Source: Nostoc sp. S4
GTDB lineage: Bacteria > Cyanobacteriota > Cyanobacteriia > Cyanobacteriales > Nostocaceae
Direction of reading: 5' to 3'
NCBI GenBank assembly: GCA_029379225.1
Contig: JAQYWR010000051.1
Coordinates: 1 to 56,321 of the forward strand
Length of the DNA: 56,321 nt
The notes below the pieces were generated by a model. It searched no databases, was not told the DNA's origin, and saw nothing but the letters and a program-made list of their open reading frames with translations. Numbering within the stretch: the first letter of the stretch is position 1; each line of letters begins with the position of its first letter. The position numbers and the translations under genes were made by a program. This document shows, one piece after another, positions 17,673 to 27,800 of the stretch.

Positions 17673-19550
17673 TTAGATTCTGCATTCTGCTATCTTAGAT
17701 TTTAGAGAAGCAAAATGTTTTCCCCCTAGTTCAATTTGTCCTTGTTTACACCCATCTTTCAATCTTTTAACTAGATTTTCCAAATCACAAGCTATAAAAT
17801 TTGCGCCGTGATCTGGTTCTATCAAACTGACTAAAGATATGTTACTTGTTTGTTGACTCGCCAAGCTAGAAATACCTAGAAAATTAAATACACCAGATTC
17901 ATAAGTTCCACAAGGTACAGAAGGATTATCTACTCCAACGCAATATTCATTTGGTTTAAACCAATCGAATGCTGGATAGCCGTGGAAATGAACAATTGGC
18001 GCACCATCTTTGATTAATTCTGGTGTGTATAAAGCTGCAGAAAGACTGATGGCTAACATAACATAAATGTCATAAGAAGGTTTAATGTCTACTAGCTCCG
18101 AACGAATAACTTTAGGTAGTTGAAGATGTAACTTTTCTTTTAAACCAATTCTGATAATATCCTCAGTGATATTTAAATCTGTTTTATTTGACCCAGAACG
18201 AGAACTTACAAGCCAAATATCAGGTATTTGCCTAAATATATATTCTTCTAATTTTTTGATTTTTACATAGCGTCTACCTTTATCATTTTGACGAATTTCA
18301 TTACTGCTAAATCCTTTAACGGTTAATAGATTTTTCCAGTCATTTTTGCTGATTTCAATTTCTCCAAAATATTGAGGTGGTTCAGCATAGGCAACAAAAC
18401 CATAAGAAACACCTGTTCTACCATTTATAATGATGCTGACAATATCTCTATGGGATTTTCTTTTAATTACTTTATCTAGTTTAAAACCAGGAGGAAATAA
18501 GCCAGTTGATACTAATTCTTGACCTAATCTGACTAATTTTGCAGCATAAGTAGATTCTTGAGGATTATACTGCTCTACCTCAAATCGACTTAGTAAAAGG
18601 GGTGCAATTGGTACAAATACTTTAGGAATTAGTGATTTAAGAACAAAATGACTAATCTCATTTCTTGTAAAAATAGAATCAGAAAGATTCATATTTAATA
18701 TAGAAATTTGCTCAGATGAAACTCCAATAACAATCTCAGAAAAATTTCTAATTAAAGTATTTAAGCCAATATTGATTTTTTGTTTATATGGAATCAGAGG
18801 ATTGATAAAGTCATGGTCTATATTAGTAATTACAATTACTTGTGTTTTGCTCGGATTATCAATATATTTAGCTGCATAGTCCTCAGCCCAACTGCTCAAT
18901 CTAGCTATTTTTATTACAGGAATTTTTCGATTATTTAAGATTAAAGTCGAATAAATTTTATAGAGAAATTCTGCTAAAATTATACCCCCTTTTCGGAGAA
19001 AAGAAGGTGGTATTTCTACATCAATGATTGCATTAACTTCTGATTTAACTCCCTTAAATTTAAAATTTTTCTTTTTATTAATTATTGGGAGAATAAAATC
19101 ATAGTTTAATTCGGCGATCGCTTCTTCCCATGATAAAATTTTAACGCCATAATATTTGAGCTTTTCTTCTAATTCTTGGCGAAATTTAAGAATCTCTTGA
19201 TTTTTGTAACTACTAGGTAAAGGTTTAAATGTAACTGTTAGCTTTTGTGCCATAATTTGGGGGTCAATAATTGGCGGTTTATACTCCATAGATGATTGTT
19301 CTGCAAATCCACCAATTAAACGACCAATAGTTTGTAGATTTAGTCCCTGACTTAAATGGGCAGATTCTAAATTACCAGCTACATCCATCTCTTGCACGAA
19401 TGATACAATTTCTGCCTTGTAAGCAACTATTTTTTCCTGGATTTCTGGTGTGATTATTCCTTTCGGCGAACGAATCTTTAATTTCTCGTTATCAACCCAC
19501 AAATGAACACCTTGTTGTGTAAGGTTTTCTACAAGTTCTGATACGTTCAT
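17673..19550 (-). CDS. TubC-docking-domain protein of unknown enzyme class
   Basis: A 625-residue protein. Residues 1-52 (MNVSELVENLTQQGVHLWVD... PEIQEKIVAYKAEIVSFVQ) are a TubC-type N-terminal docking domain, used by NRPS/PKS proteins to bind an upstream partner. The remaining 570 residues match no family that I know. Visible points are KGGIILAEFLYKIYSTL, VIVITNIDHDF, and a C-terminal region with APIVHFHGYPAFDWF, a possible metal or catalytic site, followed by NPSVPCGTYESGVF. No membrane helix is clear. AGGAGA precedes the ATG. It is the last gene of the synthase operon and probably acts on an ACP-bound acyl chain. Confidence 0.65.
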   Translation of the reverse strand: MNVSELVENLTQQGVHLWVDNEKLKIRSPKGIITPEIQEKIVAYKAEIVSFVQEMDVAGNLESAHLSQGLNLQTIGRLIGGFAEQSSMEYKPPIIDPQIMAQKLTVTFKPLPSSYKNQEILKFRQELEEKLKYYGVKILSWEEAIAELNYDFILPIINKKKNFKFKGVKSEVNAIIDVEIPPSFLRKGGIILAEFLYKIYSTLILNNRKIPVIKIARLSSWAEDYAAKYIDNPSKTQVIVITNIDHDFINPLIPYKQKINIGLNTLIRNFSEIVIGVSSEQISILNMNLSDSIFTRNEISHFVLKSLIPKVFVPIAPLLLSRFEVEQYNPQESTYAAKLVRLGQELVSTGLFPPGFKLDKVIKRKSHRDIVSIIINGRTGVSYGFVAYAEPPQYFGEIEISKNDWKNLLTVKGFSSNEIRQNDKGRRYVKIKKLEEYIFRQIPDIWLVSSRSGSNKTDLNITEDIIRIGLKEKLHLQLPKVIRSELVDIKPSYDIYVMLAISLSAALYTPELIKDGAPIVHFHGYPAFDWFKPNEYCVGVDNPSVPCGTYESGVFNFLGISSLASQQTSNISLVSLIEPDHGANFIACDLENLVKRLKDGCKQGQIELGGKHFASLKSKIAECRI

Positions 19551-19696
19551 TATTTTATAATCTCCTAATTGTTTTAAAATGTAAGTTTGTCAGCTTTCTA
19601 GAGTAGAATTGATGAATTTAGGCTCTGCCAAACCATCAAAATTCAAAAGTAAAGCAAATTTTTTGTTATTGGTTAAGTATTTAATATGTAATAATT

Positions 19697-21019
19697 TCAA
19701 TAATAATTACAATTTAAATTGCAAATATCAGAAATATAAGATATAAAATTATTTACAAGATGCTCCATAGTGATTTGACTAATTGAAGGTTGAGAGAATG
19801 AAATATTCAATAGCATTTTTTCCTGAAATGTCAAAACATGGATTGCAAAAATTCCTGCAAAAAAAGCATTAGAACTTATGAAACTGATTTCTTCCAGTTC
19901 AAATTTGCCGTAGCTTTTAGAGATATTAATTTTGCCAATATTAGAAACCGATACTGTAGCAGCTATTTTTTTAGGGTAAATACAACAAAAATTTATGAGA
20001 TCCTTGGCGACTAAAACCATTTTAAAAAAATCGCTGTGATTTGTACTCACTTCTAGCTTATGTTTCACTTCTCTAGCTAATTCCCAGAAGGAGCTGTTTG
20101 ACTTTATCAGGTGAAATTCCATAATAGATGAGGATAATATAGCCAGATGCTCATCACTAATTGCAGGTTTTAGATGTCTTCTTAAATCAAGATATGATAT
20201 GCAATTTACTCGTATATCTTTTCTTTTACCTCTAACGATTGTTCTAGCTACTGTTAACATCAGTGCAGCACACAAAGCATTGTGTACTGTTGTATTTTCT
20301 TGTTTACAACAATTTACAAACTTTTGGGTTAACTCTTGGTCAAGTTGTCTGTGGATAATATTGCAACTACGTTTCGCAATAGATACATACTTTTCAAAAC
20401 CTAATGTTTTTGGTCGATTCCAAATTTCTTGCAAGCCAAGCTGTAATAAAAAGATTGCACTGTTTATCCTACCTCTAAATCCCTTAGTCCACTGAGGCAT
20501 TAGTTCTTCGATGGGCGGAAGTGAAGTTAAGCTAGTTACAGAATTAATTGGTTCGTTTGAGACAATTTTTTGACAAAAAGTTAAGATTTCTGAGTGAAGT
20601 CGGATGCATGATAAACCGTCTGCGATCGCATGATGTATTGTTGTAATCAGATAGCTTATATGCCGATCGCCCGAAAGATGGACAAGAACCACTCGCAGCA
20701 GGCCTTTACTACTATCAATTCCCTCATTCATCTCTTCACAAACAACTTCTTGCCATTGCTGATTATCTAATACTTTGAGAAAGCGTAAAGGAATATTTGC
20801 TGTTTCTTGAGTTTGAAAACTGAGACTATTCTGATAACGCACAATTCGAGAATTCAGACGAGGATGGCGACACCGAATCATATCTAAAGCCTGTCTCATA
20901 GTTTCTTCATATATATAGCCATTTATTCGACTAATAGTTACTATGTTCCAAGTTTTAGCGCGGCTATTTAAAATTTCCATAGCCTGCTCTAGGCGTCCCA
21001 GCTTTCTATTGTCAATCAT
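19697..21019 (-). CDS. Condensation-superfamily acyltransferase (PapA/WES-like)
   Basis: A 440-residue protein of the chloramphenicol-acetyltransferase/condensation superfamily. The catalytic HHxxxDG motif is present as HHAIADG near residue 128, and a VSNIGKINIS segment stands in for the structural motif of PapA-like and alcohol acetyltransferases. There is no adenylation or carrier domain, so this is not an NRPS module. Such stand-alone enzymes esterify or amidate an ACP- or CoA-bound acyl group onto an alcohol or amine. It lies 35 bases after the free ACP gene, its likely donor. No thioesterase is seen, so it may be the chain-release step. Confidence 0.8.
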   Translation of the reverse strand: MIDNRKLGRLEQAMEILNSRAKTWNIVTISRINGYIYEETMRQALDMIRCRHPRLNSRIVRYQNSLSFQTQETANIPLRFLKVLDNQQWQEVVCEEMNEGIDSSKGLLRVVLVHLSGDRHISYLITTIHHAIADGLSCIRLHSEILTFCQKIVSNEPINSVTSLTSLPPIEELMPQWTKGFRGRINSAIFLLQLGLQEIWNRPKTLGFEKYVSIAKRSCNIIHRQLDQELTQKFVNCCKQENTTVHNALCAALMLTVARTIVRGKRKDIRVNCISYLDLRRHLKPAISDEHLAILSSSIMEFHLIKSNSSFWELAREVKHKLEVSTNHSDFFKMVLVAKDLINFCCIYPKKIAATVSVSNIGKINISKSYGKFELEEISFISSNAFFAGIFAIHVLTFQEKMLLNISFSQPSISQITMEHLVNNFISYISDICNLNCNYY

Positions 21020-21054
21020 ATTAATTGATGTCTATTCAAGAACAGCTTTGACAT

Positions 21055-21360
21055 TTAAATTTCAAACATTTCTGACTGTGAAGCCTTAGATTCTTCAGCT
21101 AAGCGCCCAGACAACGATTCAATAGTAGGGTAATGCCACAATAAAATAGGAGATAGCTCAAAACCAAATAACTTTTCTGCTTTGCTAACAAGAAACATTG
21201 CCTGTGCTGATTCTAAACCGTAACTATCTAAAGGCTGGCGGACATCTATATCTTTAGGTTCAACTCCTAGCTGCTCTGCAATATGAGAGACTAACCAAGC
21301 TTGAATTTCTTCTGCGGTATAAGATTGTTTTTTAGTTGCTTCAGGAGTAGATTGGTTCAT
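21055..21360 (-). CDS. Stand-alone acyl carrier protein
   Basis: A 101-residue ACP with the phosphopantetheine site DSYGLESAQ, Ser51 (counting from the ATG at 21360). A GTG two codons earlier is possible but AAGGTG lies at correct spacing before this ATG. The fold is typical of PKS/NRPS free carriers, with an N-terminal 15-residue tail and an acidic C-terminus. It would carry a chain or starter between the synthase, the diiron oxygenase and the acyltransferase. No phosphopantetheinyl transferase is in the window, so activation must come from elsewhere. Confidence 0.92.
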   Translation of the reverse strand: MNQSTPEATKKQSYTAEEIQAWLVSHIAEQLGVEPKDIDVRQPLDSYGLESAQAMFLVSKAEKLFGFELSPILLWHYPTIESLSGRLAEESKASQSEMFEI

Positions 21361-21544
21361 TTGCACACCTTTAAATTGATTAAAAAATAGATTTAGCTTT
21401 GGCTACTATCTCACATCTTTATTTTTGGAGGTTAGGCACTGTCTAATAAAGCTAAAAAGCTCAATTTTTATGTTTATTACAGTGCCAAATTTACATCTAT
21501 TTCACATTTGAAAAATGTGTATTAGGTTCAATGATAACTATTAA

Positions 21545-21832
21545 TTAATTAGCTACCCGAATCCGAATATCACCCTCTACTATGCATTGACATGCTAAGC
21601 GAGCATTAGGATTTTCTGGAGCCAACACATCAAGTAAAATCTGCTCTTCATCCATGACGGGAGCTAAATTTTCTATCCCACTTACAACTTCTATTAAACA
21701 AGTTCCACAAGCAACACTACGACAACCAAATAAAATTGAACTAGGATGCCGATCGCAAATTTTAGTTAAACGTTGATTTGCCTCGACTTGAATTGTTTTT
21801 TGGTCATCTTCAAAATGAATAGATACTAGCAT
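21545..21832 (-). CDS. [2Fe-2S] ferredoxin
   Basis: A 95-residue ferredoxin. The cluster ligands are Cys37, Cys42 and Cys45 (GCRSVACGTC) and Cys81 (RLACQC; Cys83 is an alternative). The fold and acidic surface are those of 2Fe-2S electron carriers. It lies 51 bases after the AurF-like diiron gene on the same strand, which makes it the probable electron donor for that enzyme. The reductase feeding it is not in the window; photosynthetic ferredoxin-NADP reductase or thylakoid electron flow could serve. Confidence 0.92.
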   Translation of the reverse strand: MLVSIHFEDDQKTIQVEANQRLTKICDRHPSSILFGCRSVACGTCLIEVVSGIENLAPVMDEEQILLDVLAPENPNARLACQCIVEGDIRIRVAN

Positions 21833-21882
21833 TGTTCAACTCATCAATCAATATTATAAAAGAGAGTTAATAAATTTAGAAC

Positions 21883-23184
21883 CTATTGAGCAACTTCAAC
21901 AAGTTTTTGAATGTCCTTAACTGCTAGAGCATCCTTGTAGCGATCGTAGCGATTTCCTAGTCGCTCTTTATCTAATTCAAGTTCTAGTGATTGAATAAGA
22001 CGAGATAGCTGTTGTGCTCTATAGTGCCAAGATTTTTGTTCTAAGGAGCCAATTATTTTTCGCCAACTCAAGCTCATATCTCTCCAAGAATCAACTAATT
22101 GCTCTAAATCTATTTGCTTATCGGCAAATTCCGGATGATGTAAAGACATACGTAATGCATCAAGTCCAACTCTAACCTCAGTAGATAGTAATCCTTGCTT
22201 AATTAGATCTATCTTCTCTAGATAAGTTCTAAAAGCACCGTTAATGTTATCTTCCACAATTTTTTGTAGAAAATAGCGAATGAAATCTTGAGCTTCTGGA
22301 GAAGCATTTTTAAACAGTTCTAAGCCTAAATCAAAAGATGTTGTGTAATGACGGGCTTCATCTGCTAAGTGACCTTGATTTAATTCAAAAGCCAATGGCT
22401 CATAATCAAAATTTTCCGGTTCATCAAATAAAAAGCTTTCAGCTTGTTTTAACTCTACATTGGCAACGTATCGGTAAAGTAACCATAGACCACCTAATCC
22501 ATACTCTTGAACTTTTTGAGCAGGTAACATCCTTACAGCATCCCCAACTATAAAGCGTAAAGTTCGATATAACCAACTTCTATCTTGATACTGTAGCTGC
22601 TCTACTAGATTTTTGAGAAAACTTTTACCCTCCATTAGATGAGACAGAGCTTGCTCAAGCTCTACATCAAGAGTAAAATGAGTAGTTAATTTTTCAAAGT
22701 CTAATTGAGATATAGCGCCAACATTTCCATAGAAAAAACCAGGCTCGTCAAATGAATTATTAACTCCTGTTTCTCTAACAACCATACTATGTATAGTTCG
22801 GAAAGACCAAATATGATCCAACTCTTCGTTAGTTTCTTGATGCAAAATCATGTACTCGTCTGAATATGGAGCAAAAACTTTTTCAGAAACACTGATGTTG
22901 GATACAATAGCTTGTGATTCACTATTGGCAACAAACTTGTAGAAATTAGCTAAAAATGCTGCCGATAAAATCGCTTTTTGACGTTTACTTAAAGAACGCA
23001 AGTAACTACAAAGCGGCATAGGCAAAGGAATTATTCCAGGATGAGAGTACAGTTTTTCTCCATGAATTCCCTGTTTATTAATAGCTATAGCCAGTGGCTT
23101 TAATTCTAAAGATTTAGTGTGTGCTTGCTCAAAAAGCTTATTTTGAATCTTGGTGAGTCGGTCATTAATTTTGACAGTCATCAT
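21883..23184 (-). CDS. AurF-like non-haem diiron oxygenase
   Basis: A 433-residue protein with the AurF (p-aminobenzoate N-oxygenase) ligand set at matching spacing: Glu121-x2-His124, Glu244, then His272-x3-Glu276-x2-His279 (HLADEARH). In AurF these are E136, H139, E196, H223, E227 and H230. Glu89 is a candidate for the remaining ligand (AurF E101). The N-terminal extension and large C-terminal helical region make it longer than AurF. Family members oxidise amines to hydroxylamine or nitro groups, or hydroxylate or desaturate carrier-bound chains. It sits between the PfaD and ferredoxin genes. The substrate is unknown; the acyl chain on the free ACP is the best guess. Confidence 0.82.
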   Translation of the reverse strand: MMTVKINDRLTKIQNKLFEQAHTKSLELKPLAIAINKQGIHGEKLYSHPGIIPLPMPLCSYLRSLSKRQKAILSAAFLANFYKFVANSESQAIVSNISVSEKVFAPYSDEYMILHQETNEELDHIWSFRTIHSMVVRETGVNNSFDEPGFFYGNVGAISQLDFEKLTTHFTLDVELEQALSHLMEGKSFLKNLVEQLQYQDRSWLYRTLRFIVGDAVRMLPAQKVQEYGLGGLWLLYRYVANVELKQAESFLFDEPENFDYEPLAFELNQGHLADEARHYTTSFDLGLELFKNASPEAQDFIRYFLQKIVEDNINGAFRTYLEKIDLIKQGLLSTEVRVGLDALRMSLHHPEFADKQIDLEQLVDSWRDMSLSWRKIIGSLEQKSWHYRAQQLSRLIQSLELELDKERLGNRYDRYKDALAVKDIQKLVEVAQ

Positions 23185-23198
23185 ATAATTTTTCCTCT

Positions 23199-24857
23199 TT
23201 ATCTAAATTTAATTGGATGATATTCACTATAAGAAGCTGGCATTTGTAAACCCTGGATTTTCAAACTTTGCATCCGGTATAAAAATGCTGCTCCAGTCAT
23301 AATCTGGTTAGCAATATCAACTACATGGCGATTCTTATAATCAGATAAATAAGAACCTCTAACCCAGTCATTGAAGCTACCCATAGCCGGACCACACCAG
23401 ATTTGATAATCCATTTCTCTTCCTTTTTCTTCAAGGTTAGACCAACGAGATGATAATCCCAGATACCAGCGAAAAATTAAAGCCATCTTCAGTTTGGGAT
23501 TGTTAACAGCCTTGGTTAATTTATCTGGATTGCGTTGTGACAAATAAATAACTGTCTCTTCCCAAACTGCTTCCAAGCTCTTTATGAAAACTTGTTTTTC
23601 TAATTTCTCTCTTTCTCGAAGGGGAATGTCTTCAATTGAGTCATAGTTTTTGTATAACTCAAATAATTTTTGCGCTCGTAAAGGAAAAAGAGTTCCTCTT
23701 TTAAGAACTTGGAGTTTTACCCCCATTTCAAACATATCTGCTGCTGGAGCCATCATCACATCAGCCATCTCAGCTTGAGACAGTAAATGTTTAGTATGTT
23801 CAGAAGTACCAGCTTGAATACAAGACTGGTTAATTGAGCCGGTCACAATATAAGCAGCTCCCATCATAAAGGCAGCTAATGCTGATTGTGGTGTAGCAAT
23901 TCCTCCTGCTACTCCAACTCTGACCGGTTTTTCATAAGAATATTTGTTTTGAATTTCATTTCGTAATTCCAAAATAGAAGGTAACAGACAAATTAGAGGA
24001 CGATTATCTGTATGACCACCAGAATCTGCTTCTGTTGTAATATCATCAGCTACAGGAATTTTTTCGGCTAGGCTTGCTTGTAATTCACTAATTAAACCTT
24101 GCTCAACTAATTGTTTTAAAATTTTTATCGGAGCAGGTTGAATAAATTTAGTTGCAACTTCTCTACGAGAAATTTTAGCAATGATTTTATTTTTGATTTC
24201 AATTTGATTAGCTGCATTCAAACCAAGTCCAGCAGCTCGGTAATAGATGATATTGTCAGTCAAATCTAAGAAGGCAGAAGCTTCTATTGTTCTAATTTGA
24301 TATTTAAGATACAAATCAACCAGACTGCGTTCAATTGCAGGTTCGCTGGGACTGTGGAGTAAGTTAAAAGCATAAGGCCCTTGGGGTAATGCTTGTTGAA
24401 TACGGTTAATGGCTGCTTCAACGCGAGCAGGAGACAAGCCACCAGCCCCAAATGAACTCAATATTTTTTCTTTGCCAAGAGCAATTACTAATTCTTCGGA
24501 AGCAATACCTTGAGCCATTGCTCCCGTGGCATAAGCATATTTTACTCCATGAAAGTTGAGAAAATTTCGATCGCCTAATTGTTGAGTTGATATTGGTGGA
24601 ACGGCTATTAGTATTTCTGCTTGTTCTATCTTTTCTGGGTTGTAAGCATACAAATAACCTTCGTTAGTTGCACCAATTTTTCCTTCAAATCTAATAATAT
24701 AACAAGGTTTATCTAAATTTAGCAATTTAGATTTTATGCCTTTTTCGTCAAAAGATATAGAATCTAAAGTACCTTGCCAAATTTGATTGTGATAGTGTTT
24801 ATCTGAATATATCAGATAATTCCCATTTTTATTTAGTATCTTGTTTGTGCCGATCAT
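23199..24857 (-). CDS. pfaD: PfaD-type trans-acting enoyl reductase
   Basis: A 552-residue member of the PfaD family (2-nitropropane-dioxygenase-like FMN flavoprotein), about the usual length. Signs are FGAGGLSPARVEAAI near residue 135, ADSGGHTDNRP near 280, RVGVAGGIATPQSALAAFMMGAAYIVTGSINQ near 315-345 and the C-terminal WCGPAMGSFNDWV. In PUFA synthases and trans-AT polyketide systems PfaD reduces the alpha,beta double bond of the growing chain in trans. It starts 35 bases after the PfaB-like gene and is followed at 14 bases by the diiron gene, so the operon is tight. Its presence implies at least partly saturated products. Confidence 0.95.
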   Translation of the reverse strand: MIGTNKILNKNGNYLIYSDKHYHNQIWQGTLDSISFDEKGIKSKLLNLDKPCYIIRFEGKIGATNEGYLYAYNPEKIEQAEILIAVPPISTQQLGDRNFLNFHGVKYAYATGAMAQGIASEELVIALGKEKILSSFGAGGLSPARVEAAINRIQQALPQGPYAFNLLHSPSEPAIERSLVDLYLKYQIRTIEASAFLDLTDNIIYYRAAGLGLNAANQIEIKNKIIAKISRREVATKFIQPAPIKILKQLVEQGLISELQASLAEKIPVADDITTEADSGGHTDNRPLICLLPSILELRNEIQNKYSYEKPVRVGVAGGIATPQSALAAFMMGAAYIVTGSINQSCIQAGTSEHTKHLLSQAEMADVMMAPAADMFEMGVKLQVLKRGTLFPLRAQKLFELYKNYDSIEDIPLREREKLEKQVFIKSLEAVWEETVIYLSQRNPDKLTKAVNNPKLKMALIFRWYLGLSSRWSNLEEKGREMDYQIWCGPAMGSFNDWVRGSYLSDYKNRHVVDIANQIMTGAAFLYRMQSLKIQGLQMPASYSEYHPIKFR

Positions 24858-24892
24858 GTTTTTAGCCCTTCGATCAAATTGTTTAACAATGA

Positions 24893-27800
24893 TTATTCAA
24901 ATAACCTTTGGTAACAAGCTATTTGCAACTGAATTATGGTGCTGATTTGTTTTAGCGACTCTTGTCGTGCTTGTAAAAAAACAGCATGAGCTTTCGTCAT
25001 TTGGGAAGTATTATCAATCAGTTTTTGATATAAAGGACTGTGTAAGTTAAGTAAATCAGTTTCATTAGTAATACTGCAAGCACTCAAATTGGATTGATAA
25101 TTTTCCTGCTTTATTGTGCAGTTTTCGTTAGCCTGTGATTGCTGTAAATTACGTTCTTGTAGCAAAACTTGAGCATAGTTGCCATTTTGAAGATTGGCTG
25201 ACTCTGAGATTTTTTGTGAATTTTTACTTAGAGTTTCTGTAAAAGAAGAATTCATTGATGTTAATTCCTTTAACTGTGATAAAGTATATTCGGGTTGATT
25301 GGTATTTATTAGATGCAAAGATATATCTTGAATAATTTTTTGACTGTTTCCGTTCAATGATGTGTAATTAATCTTATTACTGTCTAAAATTATATTTCTA
25401 ATTTTAGACTGGTTATTGTGTGAAATTTCTTGTAGCTGAGAATATAGTGGTGATAAATCTAAATTAACTTTATAACTAAGGAGTTTTGCTAAAGCTTTAA
25501 TAAAAGAAGTATGATCGTCTACACCTCTTTTGTTAAGAGTAACTGTGACATGTTCTTTTTGGTTGAGGACTTTATCAATCCATCTAGAACAGTTACTACC
25601 AGCGCCGACTTCGATAAATATGTTAAAACCATCTTGAGAAACGCGATTAATTAACTGAGGAAAATTCAACTGTTGACAAAGGTTTTTAGCAAGATTGTGA
25701 GCAATAGAATGGCTGTCTAGTTGAATAGTTTTGTACTGGGCTGCGGAATAAAAGATAGTTTCTGAAAAATTTTCAGTAGGTAATGTATTTAATCTCACAA
25801 GCTCATCGTACTCAGAACACATTGGCTCGCAATGGATAACGTGAGTGAAAGGAGCAGAAAAAGCATCACAATTTAGATTAGCAATTACCCGCTGACAAGC
25901 TTGGATATCACCAGCGATCGCCACTTCTTCTGTAGTATTAATTAAAGGCAAATAAACGCGCTTTTCATGTTTAATCGCTTCTCTGACACGAGATACTGGA
26001 CACATCAGAATATAGTTGCGCCACAAATCTTCGCCTTTTTCTTCTACTTGAGCTAGTCCCCAATACTCCCGGACAGCATTTTTTGGCCCAGATAGCCTTG
26101 TCTTCAGCAGAGATGATGAATTAAAGCCTTCACTACCTTCTTGAAACTCAGTCCAGACACCTTGAGCTAGCATCATGCTAATTTCGCCTAGACTATAACC
26201 AAAAGCACATTGAGCTTTGAGGCAAAAATAATTTTTCAAAATTGCTGTCATCAACCCAGAACAAGCCATTTCCGATTCCAGTACTGCTACAGGATCGTTA
26301 ATTAATTGCTGTTCCAAAACTTCTAGTTGTCTGTTTGATAATTTTTCTAAACTTCGGGGATAAATAAGTTTTTCGACGTTGGCAACACGCTGATAAATAC
26401 TTCTAATCAAAGGATCGTCATAAAGTTGAGGAAACAAGCGAAACAGATTTCGCCCTAGTCCCAGATATGCACTAAAAGCACCTGGGTAAACGAAAGCAAT
26501 TTTTCCTCTTCGTCCCAGTGGTTTTGCTGTAAAATAGCTGCCTAAAGGTGTTTGCCAGTCTTTCCCTGTCTCGAAAGCATGAGGAATACCTTTGAAGGAA
26601 TGCTGAATTTCCCGCTGCAATTCATCTTGATTGTGTCCGAGAATTGCTACTGCATAATTTGCCTGTTGACGCTGTTGAAAGGTTGTAAAAGTTTGGCTAG
26701 CAGCAGTAGATAGACAAGAAGAATTTTGAATAATTTGTTGAAGATTACGCATTTCTGCTAATAAACTTGATTCATCGTTAGCAGCGATCGCAAATAGATA
26801 ATAAGGCATTTGCTCTAAATATTTGCTGCTGTGATATTTGTGAGATACCTCCTCTGATAAAATTAAATGTGCATAACTCCCATCTACTTCCATGCCATTA
26901 ATTGCAGCTATTCTTTTAATACCTCCTTTTTCTAGAAACCAAGGTTTTGATTCAGCAGCAACATAAAAAGGACTACCTTGCCAAACCTCTGGCATTTTAG
27001 GTTTAGTCCATTGAGGAACTGCGGGAATATAGCGGTGATACAAACACAATGCTGTTTTAACTAAACTAATTATTCCCGATACAGCATAGGTATGACCAAT
27101 ATTCGCTTTTACACTACCGATCGCGCAACTTAAATTTACTTCAGATGTGCGATATGCTTCAATCAAACCCGGAATTTCTGACTCATCTTGCTGCGGAATT
27201 CCACTACCAACAACTTCTAAATAATTGATATCTGTTGATTTGATATTTGCCAGTTCAAAAGCCATCTGACAAGCTTGTGTTATTGCTTGTGAATTTGGGA
27301 CAGAAAAAGAGTCTATTTCAGATTTATAATTTTCTACAAGTGTAAGAGCATCAATCGTTGCATAGATGCGATCGTCTTCTTGTTTTGCTGTTTCGTGGAG
27401 CTTCAATACTATAGCTGCTGCACCTTCACCTACTATCCAGCCATTGACATTTTGGTCGTAACTGAGAGTATTTACGCCTGTGTTGAGTTTGGTGATTTGA
27501 TTTCGTAATAAAACACTAACACCATCCCCAGCAAGCTCGACAGCACCGACTAAAACAGCATCTACTTCTCTAATTGCTAGTAGTTTTTGTGCCAGTTCTA
27601 ACGCTTTAAAAACAGAATTTTGTTCAGCATTTAACGTAAATGCAGGCCCAGCAAAATTCCAAAATTTAGAAATATAATTAGCTAAATTATTTTCGAGATG
27701 ATTTGGATATTCATTATCTTTGACAACGTCGGTTTTGGGAAGTGGATGTAGAGTTGATTCTGTAGCTGTAACAATAATAATTGCTATCCTTGTTCCTTGA

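Noticed and set aside
19697..21019. An NRPS condensation module
   Set aside because: There is only a single HHxxxDG acyltransferase domain; no adenylation or peptidyl carrier domain is in the window.
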